64,000 nt of DNA from the NCBI GenBank assembly GCA_041402045.1, contig JAWKSZ010000043.1, positions 1 through 64,000 of the forward strand, written 5' to 3'. The position numbers and the translations under genes are program-made. The notes beneath the pieces were generated by a model. It was not told the origin of the DNA. It was given only the letters and a program-made list of their open reading frames with translations, and ran no database searches. Below are positions 43,167 to 51,679 of the stretch, piece after piece. Origin of the DNA: JAGQRJ01 sp041402045. GTDB taxonomy: Bacteria; Planctomycetota; J058. Positions within the stretch are counted from its first letter, which is position 1. Every line of letters starts with the position of its first letter.

Positions 43167-44584
43167 GCGCCGAGGACGCCCCGCGCGAGGCCTGCGGGCT
43201 GTTCGGAGTCCACGGGGACCCCGAAGCCGTAGCCAAGACCTACTACGGCCTGTTCGCGCTCCAGCACCGCGGGCAGGAGAGCGCCGGGATCGCCAGCGTC
43301 GTGGAGGGCGAGATCGTGCGCCACCGCGGCATGGGCACGGTCCCCAACGTGTTCGACACCGCGACCCTCGAGCGCCTGCGCAGCTCGATCGCGATCGGGC
43401 ACACCCGCTACTCGACCACCGGGAAGAGCAGCCTGGTCAACGCCCAGCCCCTGGCGGCCAACACGCGCTGGGGCAGCTTCGCGGTGGCCCACAACGGGAA
43501 CCTGGTGAACGCCCCCGAGCTGCGCCAGCGCTTCGAGGAGGCGGGCTCGATCTTCCAGACCACCGCGGACAGCGAGGTCGTGCTGCACCTCCTGGCCCAG
43601 GCCAGCGGGACCCCGGACCCCGTGGCCCGGGTCGTCGAGGCCTGCCGCGAGCTGCAGGGCGCCTACTCGCTCTTGTTCCTGACCCCGGACGCCATGATCG
43701 GGGTGCGCGACCCTCAGGGCCTGCGCCCGCTGTGGCTGGGTCGCACCGCCGACGGCGCCTACGCCTTCGCGTCCGAGACCCCGGCCTTCGACCTCACCCG
43801 GATCGAGGCCGTGCGCGAGGTCCCCCCGGGGACGGCGGTCGTGGTCGACGCCCAGGGGGTGCGCGAGCTGCGCTTCGCCGACCCCCAGCCAGCCCAGTGC
43901 ATGTTCGAGCACGTCTACTTCTCGCGGCCCGACGGTGTGGTGTTCGGCGACCCCGTCGAGCAGGTGCGGATCGAGCTGGGTCGCGTCCTGGCCCGGGAGC
44001 ACCCGGCGGACGCCGACCTCGTGATCGCGATCCCCGACTCGGGCAACGCCGCGGCGCTGGGCTTCAGCCGCGAGAGCGGGATCCCCCTGGGGCACGGGTT
44101 CATTCGCAACCACTACGTGGGCCGCAGCTTCATGCAGCCCTCCCAGGAGTCGCGAGCGCTGGTCGCGGACCTCAAGCTGAACGTGGTGCGCTGGGCGGTC
44201 GAGGGCAAGCGGGTGGTCGTCGTCGACGACTCGGTGGTGCGCGGCACGACGGCGCGCAACCGCTGCCGCTACCTGCGCCAGGCCGGCGCGCGGGAGGTGC
44301 ACCTGCGGGTGAGCTGCCCCCCGATCCGCTTCCCCTGCTTCTACGGCGTCGACTTCCAGTCCAAGGGCGAGCTGATCGCCTCGGGGAACTCCCTGGACGC
44401 GATCGCGCAGAAGCTCGAGGTCGACTCCCTGGGCTACCTCTCGGTGGAGGGCATGCTCTCCACCGTCAGCGGCCCGCCCGGCCACTACTGCACCGCCTGC
44501 TGGTCCGGGGACTACCCGGTCCCGATCCCTGAGGGGCTGGGCAAGAAGAGCTGCGGCGAGCTGCCCCTGCCCTCGCGCACCTGA
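43163..44584 (+). CDS. purF: Amidophosphoribosyltransferase
   Basis: A 473-residue protein for the first committed step of purine synthesis (PRPP + glutamine to phosphoribosylamine). The Ntn glutaminase begins at Cys11 after a short propeptide (EACGLFGVHGD), with HRGQESAGI, HTRYSTTG and AHNGNLVN. The PRPP loop is VVVVDDSVVRGTT. Cysteines in CMFEHVYF and YCTACWSG suggest the Fe-S form of the enzyme. The start is GTG 43163, coupled to the previous gene. It is last in a rightward series otherwise made of signalling and membrane proteins, an unusual place for purF. Confidence 0.97.
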   Translation: MSAEDAPREACGLFGVHGDPEAVAKTYYGLFALQHRGQESAGIASVVEGEIVRHRGMGTVPNVFDTATLERLRSSIAIGHTRYSTTGKSSLVNAQPLAANTRWGSFAVAHNGNLVNAPELRQRFEEAGSIFQTTADSEVVLHLLAQASGTPDPVARVVEACRELQGAYSLLFLTPDAMIGVRDPQGLRPLWLGRTADGAYAFASETPAFDLTRIEAVREVPPGTAVVVDAQGVRELRFADPQPAQCMFEHVYFSRPDGVVFGDPVEQVRIELGRVLAREHPADADLVIAIPDSGNAAALGFSRESGIPLGHGFIRNHYVGRSFMQPSQESRALVADLKLNVVRWAVEGKRVVVVDDSVVRGTTARNRCRYLRQAGAREVHLRVSCPPIRFPCFYGVDFQSKGELIASGNSLDAIAQKLEVDSLGYLSVEGMLSTVSGPPGHYCTACWSGDYPVPIPEGLGKKSCGELPLPSRT

Positions 44585-44654
44585 GGCCCGGGCTCGAACG
44601 CGACCCTCGAAGTGGATGATAGCGCCGCGCTGCGGCGCGGGTCACGGTGCAGGC

Positions 44655-45560
44655 ATGCACGACGCCGACGCACTGCCCTGCTCCGCCTGCGGAGCCCACG
44701 TTCACGCCCGCCGCACGCGCTGCCCGCACTGCGGCGCCCCGCTGGGCGCCTCGGGAGGAGCGAGCTGGACCCCGCAGGCGCGCCCAGGCCCTCGCGGCGC
44801 GGGCGGGGGCTCGCCGCTGGTCCCGATCGTCCTCGGCCTCGCGGCGCTGGGGGTCCTGGCTCTGGTGGCTGCGGCGCTCCGCCCCCGTCCGCGGCGGGTG
44901 CCGCCCGGTCCTCCTCCGGCGCTGGCGGGCTCGATCCTGCGTCCGGTGTTCCACACCCGCAGCGAAGGTCCGATCGAGGCGGGGACGGCCTTCGTGGTTC
45001 GGGTGCCCGGGCTCGAGCGCAACGTGCTGCTCACCGCGCTGCACCTCCTGGGCCCCGACGGCGGCATGTCGCGCGCGGTCCCCGCTGCCGAGGTCTCGGC
45101 GGAGGTCGAGGCCGTGAGCCTCACCGACGCCTTCACGGGCTACGGGGCGTTCGAGGCCGAGGAGGCGATCCTGATCCCCTCGGCGAGCCTCGCCTCGAAC
45201 AGCACGCCGGGGGACGTGCTCGCGTTCTGGGTGGCGCGGGGCGAGGGGAGCCCGCTGACCCTGGCCCCCGAGGCGGCGCGAGTCGGGCAGAGGGTGTGGC
45301 TCTCGGCCAAGCTCGTCGACGGCAGCGACACGCAGCTCCACCCCGCGCGCGTCGTCGAGCTCGCTCCCGGGACGTTCTACTACGAGTACCTCGGGCGCGG
45401 CCCGGAGCTCCAGGCGACCAGTGGCGCGCCCGTGCTCGACGGCGCGGGAGAGGTCGTGGGGATCAACCTCGGCGGTGGGGTGTACGAGGGCAAGCCCTTC
45501 GGCATGGGCAACCCGATCGACAACTGGCGCCCCGCCCTGGAGCGCGCGCTCGCGCGCTGA
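44655..45560 (+). CDS. Zinc-ribbon membrane protein with trypsin-like domain
   Basis: About 301 residues. A double-Cys ribbon (CSACGAH, CPHCGAP) at 8-30, one membrane helix (LVPIVLGLAALGVLALVAAAL, about 55-77), then a beta-rich domain with TALHLLG (candidate catalytic His) and ATSGAPVLDGAGEVVGINLGG (candidate catalytic Ser in the GxSGxP position, here ATSGAP), like HtrA-type trypsin folds. The catalytic Asp cannot be assigned and the Ser loop is degenerate, so it may be inactive. The ATG at 44655 is preferred; ATG 44616 is in frame. It stands alone after purF. Confidence 0.7.
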   Translation: MHDADALPCSACGAHVHARRTRCPHCGAPLGASGGASWTPQARPGPRGAGGGSPLVPIVLGLAALGVLALVAAALRPRPRRVPPGPPPALAGSILRPVFHTRSEGPIEAGTAFVVRVPGLERNVLLTALHLLGPDGGMSRAVPAAEVSAEVEAVSLTDAFTGYGAFEAEEAILIPSASLASNSTPGDVLAFWVARGEGSPLTLAPEAARVGQRVWLSAKLVDGSDTQLHPARVVELAPGTFYYEYLGRGPELQATSGAPVLDGAGEVVGINLGGGVYEGKPFGMGNPIDNWRPALERALAR

Positions 45561-45569
45561 GCTAGCGGC

Positions 45570-45605
45570 TCAGGCGGCGCGTACGGTCTTCACGTTGACG
45601 AAGGG
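45570..45605 (-). pseudogene. Remnant of an aldehyde dehydrogenase 3' end
   Basis: On the minus strand this reads PFVNVKTVRAA-stop, nearly identical to the last residues of the dehydrogenase at 49059-50429 (AFVNVKTVYAA-stop). Nothing upstream of it (45606-45700) matches the enzyme. The left copy of the 19-bp direct repeat lies inside it. Confidence 0.65.
45586..45604 (+). repeat. Left copy of a 19-bp direct repeat flanking the pirin-LysR cassette
   Basis: GTCTTCACGTTGACGAAGG, identical to 49075-49093 and in the same orientation, 3,489 bases apart. It borders a 3.5-kb segment of lower GC. Confidence 0.7.
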
Positions 45606-45788
45606 AGCGGCCCGTCGTGATCCGGGGCGACGCCGACATGGCGTTCCCGCGACCCAGCGCCTGCGCGGAGGCCCGGCGCCTTAGGCTCCGCGTGAGGCCT
45701 CGTCCACCAGGCTATGCGGTTCGGCTGGAGCCGGAGGATCTCGTGGCGTCGGGGGAGGACAGCACTCCAGTCGGGGCCAGACAGAGGC

Positions 45789-46610
45789 CTAGAAGGAGGG
45801 GGTGAGCTGTCCCATGGCGCCCCGACGGTAGCGCTGTACCGCCGCTTCCAGCTCGGCAGCACTCGTCATGGCGAACGGACCGCTCCACATGACGGGCTGC
45901 TCGAGAGGCAGGCCTGCGAAGACGGCGCCTCGCCAAGGGTGTGCGGGCCCGGCCTCCAGCTCGATGCTGTCGTGGCTCCTGCCTAGCAGGAGGACCCCCA
46001 GCCCGCTCAGGGTCACGCCGGCACAAGCGGCGACTCCGCCGATCGAGAACACGAAGGTGTTCGCCCTGGCGACCTCGAGTTCTACCTTTGCTCCGGGGTC
46101 GAGGGAAACGTCGAGGAGGGTCACGGGTGTTTGCAGGTCGGTGAGGGGGGAACACCGACCTGCATGCTCGCCCGCTACCACGCGTACCGTTGCGCCTTGA
46201 TTGGAGAGGCTTGGAATCTCCTCGACGGCGGCGTGGAATGCCCGTGGCTCTGCTGCCTTGTTCTTCAGATCGACGAAGATCTGAAAGCCCCGACACTCAG
46301 TCCCCGGGGATTCGGGGACCTCCTCGTGCATCATGCCAGCGCCGGCCTGGGTCCAGTGGACGGATCCCGGTCGAATCCTGCTGTGATCCCCAAAGCTGTC
46401 GCGGTTCACGAAGGCCCCAGGGGATTCGGGCAGCATGTAGGTGACCGCCGAGAACCCTGCGTGGGGGTGGGGCGGGAAGGTCGGCTGCGACATGCGGAAC
46501 AGGTCGACGTTCAAGAACGGGTCGAGGTTCGCCTCACGCCCATGACGAATGCCGGCGCTCTGGAAGCCGGCCGACATGCTTCGCTCGGCGAGTGGAATCC
46601 AACTCGTCAT
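45789..46610 (-). CDS. Pirin-family bicupin
   Basis: A 273-residue protein with the pirin N-terminal cupin: DPFLNVDLFRM, FPPHPHAGFSAVTYML (metal-binding HxH), GSVHWTQAGAGMMHEE. The C-terminal cupin is divergent. Pirins act as quercetinase-like dioxygenases or as redox regulators. The ATG start (46610) overlaps the stop of the NmrA-like gene. It is in a tight leftward trio with NmrA- and SnoaL-like genes. A sampled 60-base line near its 5' end is 63% GC against 77% near 53.4 kb, consistent with transfer. Confidence 0.88.
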   Translation of the reverse strand: MTSWIPLAERSMSAGFQSAGIRHGREANLDPFLNVDLFRMSQPTFPPHPHAGFSAVTYMLPESPGAFVNRDSFGDHSRIRPGSVHWTQAGAGMMHEEVPESPGTECRGFQIFVDLKNKAAEPRAFHAAVEEIPSLSNQGATVRVVAGEHAGRCSPLTDLQTPVTLLDVSLDPGAKVELEVARANTFVFSIGGVAACAGVTLSGLGVLLLGRSHDSIELEAGPAHPWRGAVFAGLPLEQPVMWSGPFAMTSAAELEAAVQRYRRGAMGQLTPSF

Positions 46611-47518
46611 GCACCCCGCTCCAGCTGAGCGACGTAGTCGGCAATCGACATCGGCTCAACGCCCGGAAAGCGGCGGTTGTGCAGCTCAGGCGCCTTCCCC
46701 TTGCCGTTGAGCATGCCCCGCCAATACATCAGCGACAGGTAGCTGAACAGATCCTCCGGAGCGGCGGCCTGCCGCTCAGCGATCGTGCGGTCGAGGTCGG
46801 CGAGCGAACCACGACGAACGATCTCGAGGGGCTCTCCAGTGCCGCGTTCGATCTCGCGCGCCAGGCCCGCAACGTCGAGAACCGCGCCGGATACAAAGAG
46901 GCGGTCGGGAACTTCGCCTTCGGCCAGGAGCGCCTCCGCCGTGAACGCCGCCGTGTCGCGAAAGGTGGTGAAGTCCATGGGCTCGAGGCCGTCGCCCCAC
47001 AGCTCGAGCTTGCTGGAGGCTAGGTCCACGGCGCCAAGGAAGCCGAAGAGCACCTCGCGATCGATGAAACACCCGTTCATGACGTGAACGACTTGGACCT
47101 CGCCAGCCACACCGACCGCTGCCTCGGCAAACTCTCGCCGCCAATCCGAGTTTGGGTTGTCCCCCGGTGCGAGCGCGAAGAAGTTGAACGAGAAGTCGGA
47201 GGGAAAGAAGCGTCTCACGCCTTGCTCTTCGCAGGCCTGAAGCAGGGCTAGCTGGCCGTCGACGATCGTCTCGGGGCCGCCCTGCACCGCGGACACGACC
47301 CCCATGGCTCCAGCGCACACGGCGCCCAGCGTATTGGGGTCGCTCAAGTCCGCAGAGACGACTTCGACGCGCTCGGGCCAGGCGTCTGCGACGGTCCCCT
47401 CGCGCCCAGGCCGCACGACCGCGCGGACGTGGGCACCCCGGCGCAAGAGCTCGTCGACCAGCAAACTGCCTAGTTTGCCGTTGGCACCGACGACCGAAAC
47501 CGTATTCGAGTCGCTCAT
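46607..47518 (-). CDS. NmrA-like NAD(P)-binding protein
   Basis: A 303-residue protein: VSVVGANGKLGSLLVDELLRRG (GxxGxxG), RFFPSDFSFNFF (the NmrA/isoflavone-reductase-type active-site strand), TTFRDTAAFTAEALL. It is either a reductase or a redox-sensing NAD(P) binder. Its ends overlap both neighbours by 4 bases, so the three genes form one translation-coupled unit. Confidence 0.85.
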   Translation of the reverse strand: MSDSNTVSVVGANGKLGSLLVDELLRRGAHVRAVVRPGREGTVADAWPERVEVVSADLSDPNTLGAVCAGAMGVVSAVQGGPETIVDGQLALLQACEEQGVRRFFPSDFSFNFFALAPGDNPNSDWRREFAEAAVGVAGEVQVVHVMNGCFIDREVLFGFLGAVDLASSKLELWGDGLEPMDFTTFRDTAAFTAEALLAEGEVPDRLFVSGAVLDVAGLAREIERGTGEPLEIVRRGSLADLDRTIAERQAAAPEDLFSYLSLMYWRGMLNGKGKAPELHNRRFPGVEPMSIADYVAQLERGA

Positions 47519-47952
47519 CCGTTCCCTTCCATGAGCTTCTGGAACCCGGGGTCGACATCCATGCTACGGCTACGGAAACGCCAGCCTTGCGCCGTCTTCT
47601 CCGCGACGCTGTCGCGGTAGATCGCTGTGGCAACGATGTGTGGGACGTCGACGACCTCCATGACAACCATGTAAGTGGTGACCAGCGCTTGGTTGGGCAG
47701 TTCACCTGGACGAATGATCACGTTGCCGAGCAGGTGTCGCTTGCCGATGGCCATGCCGCGGTGGACGTGCTCGTCCTCGAACTCCCGGATCGCCGCACGA
47801 CCTTGGAAGTTCCCGAAGGCGCTGTTGAACGTGATGTCGTCGTCCTCGACCCAGCAGTCCATGAAGCCGTCGACGTCTTTCTCGTCGGTGGACACGTAGT
47901 AGCGGGCGCAGAGGTCTTGGATCTCGAGGCGGTCAAGTGCAGACAGGGGCAT
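47515..47952 (-). CDS. SnoaL-like / NTF2-fold protein
   Basis: A 145-residue protein with the SnoaL_4-type pattern: LDRLEIQDLCARYYVSTDEKDVDGFMDCWVEDD, IREFEDEHVHRGM, then paired strands (NQALVTTYMVVMEVV). Such folds serve as ring hydroxylase small subunits, isomerases or dehydratases. The start is ATG 47952. It is the first gene of the leftward trio and divergent from the LysR regulator, with 90 bases between. Confidence 0.85.
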   Translation of the reverse strand: MPLSALDRLEIQDLCARYYVSTDEKDVDGFMDCWVEDDDITFNSAFGNFQGRAAIREFEDEHVHRGMAIGKRHLLGNVIIRPGELPNQALVTTYMVVMEVVDVPHIVATAIYRDSVAEKTAQGWRFRSRSMDVDPGFQKLMEGNG

Positions 47953-48027
47953 AGGGGCTCTCCTTCCGGGGCCTGGTTCAATCGCAAGGCTAGTCCGCCC
48001 GTCAGGCGGGACAATGGGCCCGTAAGC

Positions 48028-48040
48028 TGACACACTGTCA
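48028..48040. promoter_or_regulatory. LysR-type operator candidate
   Basis: TGACA-CAC-TGTCA is a perfect inverted repeat in the 90-base gap between the divergent SnoaL-like and LysR genes, three bases before the LysR GTG start. This is the usual location for an autoregulatory LysR site. Confidence 0.5.
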
Positions 48041-48042
48041 AC

Positions 48043-48948
48043 GTGAGTGAGCATATGGATCCCGCAGCCCTATTGACCTTCGCGGAAGTAGCGCGGACGG
48101 GGAGCTTCAGCGCCGCGGCGCGTAAGAGTGGGCGTTCCAGGCAGTCGGTAAACCGACAAGTCGCAGCTCTCGAGGCCCGGTTGGGACTGCGACTCTTCGA
48201 GCGCTCGACACGCAGGCTACGAATCACCGACGTGGGGCAGCGACTGCTCCTACACGCCGAGCGATTGCGGCGGGACGTGCTGGCAGCTACGGACGAAATG
48301 CGCGCCGCACGCTCCGCTCCGGGCGGGACCCTGCGGGTTACAGCGCCGGGTCTCCTGGGTGAGGAGTTCGTAAGCCCAACCATCGCCTCGTTCTTGAGTC
48401 TCTATCCAGAGGTGAGGATCGAAGAGGTGCTTTCGCTCGAGCGCGTCGACCTGCTCGAGCAGCGTTTCGATCTGGCGATTCGAGCGGGCCGGCTCGAGGA
48501 CAGCCCCCTCATTTCACGCCTGCTTGGACACGCCGTCGTTGTGTGTTGCGCTTCGCCAGCGCTCTTGGCTTCGGCCCCACCGATCGAGGTGCCGGGCGAC
48601 CTGCTCGACTTGCCGACGATCCACTACGGACGCCACCAGATCGGACCCGAAGTGACCTGGCGGTTTGGAGACACCGCAGTGAGAGTCCTTCCGCGACTTG
48701 CCTCAACAAGCACCCGCACCGCATGCAACGCCGCGGTTCACGGACTGGGGGTCGTCCGCCTTCCGCTCCTTGCTTGCCAGGCTGAGCTCGAGTCGGGCGC
48801 CTTGGTGGAGGTCTTGGTGGCCTGGCGAGACGAAACCGTTCCAATTCAAGCGGTCTACGCCAGCCCCTCAGCGACGAACCCCACCCTTCAAGCGTTCGTC
48901 GGCGCCTTGCTGGACGCCGCCCAACAGGCCACATGGCTTGTGCGCTGA
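48043..48948 (+). CDS. LysR-family transcriptional regulator
   Basis: A 301-residue protein with an N-terminal HTH (LLTFAEVARTGSFSAAARKSGRSRQSVNRQVAALEARLGLRLFERSTR) and a periplasmic-binding-type effector domain (PGGTLRVTAPGLLGEEFV, FDLAIRAGRLEDSPLISR). It resembles the DsdC/CrgA-like subgroup. It starts GTG 48043 or ATG 48055. The divergent arrangement indicates it controls the SnoaL-NmrA-pirin trio. A sampled line is 60% GC. Confidence 0.93.
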   Translation: MSEHMDPAALLTFAEVARTGSFSAAARKSGRSRQSVNRQVAALEARLGLRLFERSTRRLRITDVGQRLLLHAERLRRDVLAATDEMRAARSAPGGTLRVTAPGLLGEEFVSPTIASFLSLYPEVRIEEVLSLERVDLLEQRFDLAIRAGRLEDSPLISRLLGHAVVVCCASPALLASAPPIEVPGDLLDLPTIHYGRHQIGPEVTWRFGDTAVRVLPRLASTSTRTACNAAVHGLGVVRLPLLACQAELESGALVEVLVAWRDETVPIQAVYASPSATNPTLQAFVGALLDAAQQATWLVR

Positions 48949-49058
48949 ATCCGAAGCCTCCAAAGGGAGCGAGCACTCGATTCGCTGGGTCGATTTGGGG
49001 GTTCTAGCCTGAGGAGTCCTACCCAGGCTTCGCCCACCAGGCGGGTGGCCTCGCGCAC

Positions 49059-50429
49059 CTAGGCCGCGTAGACCGTCTTCACGTTGACGAAGGCCAGGAT
49101 CCCCTGGCGCCCCAGCTCGCGGCCGTAGCCGCTGTCCTTGATCCCGCCGCAGGGCAGGCGCGGGTCCGAGCGCACGCGGTCGTTCACGAAGCAGGACCCG
49201 GCCTCGAGCTCGTCGCGGGCGATCTGCCAGCCGCGCTCCACGTCGCGAGTGAACACCGCCGCGCCCAGCCCGAAGGAGCCGGTGTTGGCGACCTCGATCG
49301 CCTCCTGGGCGTCGACCACCGGCACGATCGCCGCGACGGGCCCGAACAGCTCCTCGGAGAACGCGGGCATGCCCGCCACGACTCGGGTCAGCACGGTGGG
49401 GGGGTAGTAGGCGCCGGGCAGGTCGCGGGGGACGTAGCCCCCGAGCAGGCAGCTCGCGCCCAGGGCGACGCTGGCCCGGACCTGGTCGTGCAGGGCGTCC
49501 CGCGCGGCGACGCTGGCCAGGGGCCCGAGCTCGCAGCTCGGCTGGGTCGGGGGCTGCATGCGCGCGCGGCGCATGCGCTCGACGACGAGGGCCTCGAAGG
49601 CCTCCCGCACCGGCTCGACCACGATGAACCGCTTGGCGGCGGTGCAGCTCTGTCCGCTGTTCTCGAGCCGGCTGGTGACGCAGGCGTCGGCGGCGAGCTC
49701 GAGGTCCGCGTCCTCGAGGATCAGGTAGGGGTCGCTGCCGCCGAGCTCCAGCACGCTGGGCTTGATCGCCTTCCCCGCGGCCTCGGCCACCTCGCTGCCT
49801 GCGGCGGCGGTCCCGGTGAACGTCACGCCGCGCACCAGGGGGTGCTCGATCAGCCCGCGCACGGCGTCGGACCCGGTGAGCAAGGTCTGGAACACGCCCT
49901 CGGGGACGCCGGCGGCCGCGCACAGGCGCTCGATCGCCAGCGCGCAGCGGGGCACGTTGCTCGCGTGCTTGAGCAGGCAGGCGTTGCCCGCGGCCAGGGC
50001 AGGGGCGGCGAAGCGGAACACCTGCCAGAAGGGCTCGTTCCAGGGCATGACCCCCAGGACCAGGCCCAGCGGGCGGTGCACGACCTCGCTGCGCGCGGCG
50101 CCGGCACCGACGGGGCGGCTGGCGAGGAACTCGGCGGCGTGGCGCGCGTAGAACTCGCACACCTCCGCGCAGCGGTCGATCTCGGCCTCGCCCTGGAACA
50201 CGGGCTTGCCCATTTCGCGGGCCATGGTCACCGAGAGGTTCACGCGTCGCGCGCGGAGGACGACCGCCAGCTCGCGCAAATGGTCGCAGCGCCGGCCGAC
50301 GTCGAGGCGCCGCCAGCGCAGGAACGAGCGGTGCCCGCGTTGGATCGCGGCGCCGAGCTCCGCGCGGCCCGGGGGCTCGAAGGCTTCGATCAGGGTCCCC
50401 GTGCTGGGGTCGACGGTGGCCACGGACAT
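49059..50429 (-). CDS. NAD(P)-dependent succinate-semialdehyde-type aldehyde dehydrogenase
   Basis: A 456-residue protein of the Sad/YneI branch (short form beginning ATVDPSTGTLIEAFEPP). Active site: LELGGSDPYLI (general-base Glu) and ENSGQSCTAAKRF (nucleophilic Cys); cofactor loop FTGTAAAGSEV. It oxidises a short aldehyde, plausibly succinate semialdehyde, to the acid. The start is ATG 50429. The extreme 3' end contains the right copy of the 19-bp direct repeat. The next gene upstream on the same strand lies 66 bases away. Confidence 0.92.
   Translation of the reverse strand: MSVATVDPSTGTLIEAFEPPGRAELGAAIQRGHRSFLRWRRLDVGRRCDHLRELAVVLRARRVNLSVTMAREMGKPVFQGEAEIDRCAEVCEFYARHAAEFLASRPVGAGAARSEVVHRPLGLVLGVMPWNEPFWQVFRFAAPALAAGNACLLKHASNVPRCALAIERLCAAAGVPEGVFQTLLTGSDAVRGLIEHPLVRGVTFTGTAAAGSEVAEAAGKAIKPSVLELGGSDPYLILEDADLELAADACVTSRLENSGQSCTAAKRFIVVEPVREAFEALVVERMRRARMQPPTQPSCELGPLASVAARDALHDQVRASVALGASCLLGGYVPRDLPGAYYPPTVLTRVVAGMPAFSEELFGPVAAIVPVVDAQEAIEVANTGSFGLGAAVFTRDVERGWQIARDELEAGSCFVNDRVRSDPRLPCGGIKDSGYGRELGRQGILAFVNVKTVYAA
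49075..49093 (+). repeat. Right copy of the 19-bp direct repeat
   Basis: Identical to 45586-45604. It lies within the last codons (FVNVKTV) of the aldehyde dehydrogenase gene. Confidence 0.7.
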
Positions 50430-50495
50430 GCTTCGCTCCTTCCACGGAGGTTCCCCTGGGTGAGCGCCGGAGAGGCAGACGCGCGTCGCCGCGAA

Positions 50496-50867
50496 CTAGG
50501 CGGTCTTGGCGACGTCGGGGTGGGCCCAGGACCAGTCGAGCTGCTCGGGGTGCTGCACGTACTTCCATGGGTCCCGGATCACCCGCTCGAGGTGGCCCCG
50601 CGGGATCCGCCACTCGAGGCCGGGGGCGCCGTCGGCGGGCGGGGAGGCGCGCAAGCAGCCGTGCTCCAGGCGCACCCCCAGCGGGGTCGGCGGGCTGCCG
50701 TCGTGGTGGGTGATTTCACAGACCACCGTGCGGTCGCCCAGGTTCGTCTCTGCGGCCAGCAAGCGTTGGAGCATGCGGCGCTGGCTGCGGTGGACCTCGA
50801 TGCTCCGGTTCACGACGTCGAGATATCGAGCGAGGAGTGCCGAGTCGTCGGCGAGGGCTGCCATCAT
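50496..50867 (-). CDS. Hypothetical small soluble protein
   Basis: A 123-residue protein. The start is ATG 50867, five bases after a perfect AGGAGG. A helix (ALLARYLDVVNRSIEVHRSQRRMLQRLLAAE) precedes four or five strands (TVVCEITHHDG, LGVRLEHGCLRA, LEWRIPRGHLERVIRDPWKYVQHPEQLDW). The last part faintly resembles SCP2-like sterol-carrier folds, but I cannot confirm it. It is probably co-transcribed with the dehydrogenase. Confidence 0.55.
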   Translation of the reverse strand: MMAALADDSALLARYLDVVNRSIEVHRSQRRMLQRLLAAETNLGDRTVVCEITHHDGSPPTPLGVRLEHGCLRASPPADGAPGLEWRIPRGHLERVIRDPWKYVQHPEQLDWSWAHPDVAKTA

Positions 50868-51176
50868 GTGCACCTCCTAGGCACAGAGGCAGTGCAAGTC
50901 GAGGTCCGGGGGCGTCTCGGGCGCGGGCGCTGGATCACGGCTGCCACAACACGGTGTCCAGTCAACCTTCGAGGCTCGAGGGGGCGCTCGGACTGCAACG
51001 CGGGCGAGGGGACAGTGGGCGGATCTGTCCCGTGGGATGGGACAGGCGTGTCAGGGCCCCGACAGACGTGTCCCCTTCCAAGATTCCACACGCCTGGAAA
51101 ACACCTGGAGAACGCTCCTGAGCGGGGGATCCGCAGACTGTGGGGACGCGTGCCAACCTGATCCTGCCTTCGGTTT
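50868..51176. other. 309-base gap with an alternating GACA/TGTC array
   Basis: There is no credible gene. Between 51009 and 51073 six half-sites alternate: GACA 51011, TGTC 51026, GACA 51041, TGTC 51049, GACA 51061, TGTC 51069. Several are extended to GGGACAG/CTGTCCC. The array is about 145-200 bases upstream of the leftward small gene and dehydrogenase, and may be a regulatory region. Confidence 0.45.
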
Positions 51177-51560
51177 TTACAGCACCATGCACAGCGCGGC
51201 GGCGCCCACGCTGAGGCCGGCGCAGAGCCAACCGCCGATCCGGCGCAGGCGTTGGGCCCGGCGTCGCCGGCGCAGGTAGGGGAACAGGGCGTCGAAGTCG
51301 CGGGCCCGGATCCAGCGCAGGCGTTCGGACTCGATCCGACCGCGCTGCATGTCGCGTTGGCGGCCCGACCACAGGGGGTCGTCCACCGCCTCGGGCGGCA
51401 CGATGGTTCCGTCCTCGAGCACGAGGTCCCCGGTGTCGGGGTCGATCGCCCGAATGAACACGGGCCAGCCGTCGTCGGCGCGGAACACGAGCTGACCCGC
51501 GCGCAGCGGAGGGAGGGGGGTGCGGCGAAAGGAAGGGCGGACGGACCACAGGGAAGGCAT
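51177..51560 (-). CDS. Small protein with C-terminal membrane anchor
   Basis: A 127-residue protein from ATG 51560. The N-half contains a short beta domain (AGQLVFRADDGWPVFIRAIDPDTGDLVLEDGTIVPPEAVDDPLW). A very basic stretch (YLRRRRRAQRLRRIGG) precedes a single C-terminal hydrophobic helix (WLCAGLSVGAAALCMVL), as in tail-anchored or positive-inside membrane proteins. No family recognised. It lies downstream of another unknown on the same strand. Confidence 0.6.
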   Translation of the reverse strand: MPSLWSVRPSFRRTPLPPLRAGQLVFRADDGWPVFIRAIDPDTGDLVLEDGTIVPPEAVDDPLWSGRQRDMQRGRIESERLRWIRARDFDALFPYLRRRRRAQRLRRIGGWLCAGLSVGAAALCMVL

Positions 51561-51679
51561 AGGGGGCTCGCTTGGGTCTAGGTCGATCGCGTCGATTCCC
51601 CTGCGGCGCGACCTGGGTTGTTGAATCGGGTGCCTCGCGCTGCGGGGCTTCCCCGGGCCCCGCGCTGCGCTGTGGAGCG

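Noticed and set aside
45617..45805. Small rightward open frame in the gap between the trypsin-like and pirin genes
   Set aside because: Arg/Pro-rich translation, no RBS and no similarity; probably background in GC-rich sequence.
45586..49093. Integrative element with its own recombinase
   Set aside because: The cassette has no integrase or transposase gene. Only the flanking repeat and composition support mobility, so it is listed as a finding rather than as a mobile element.
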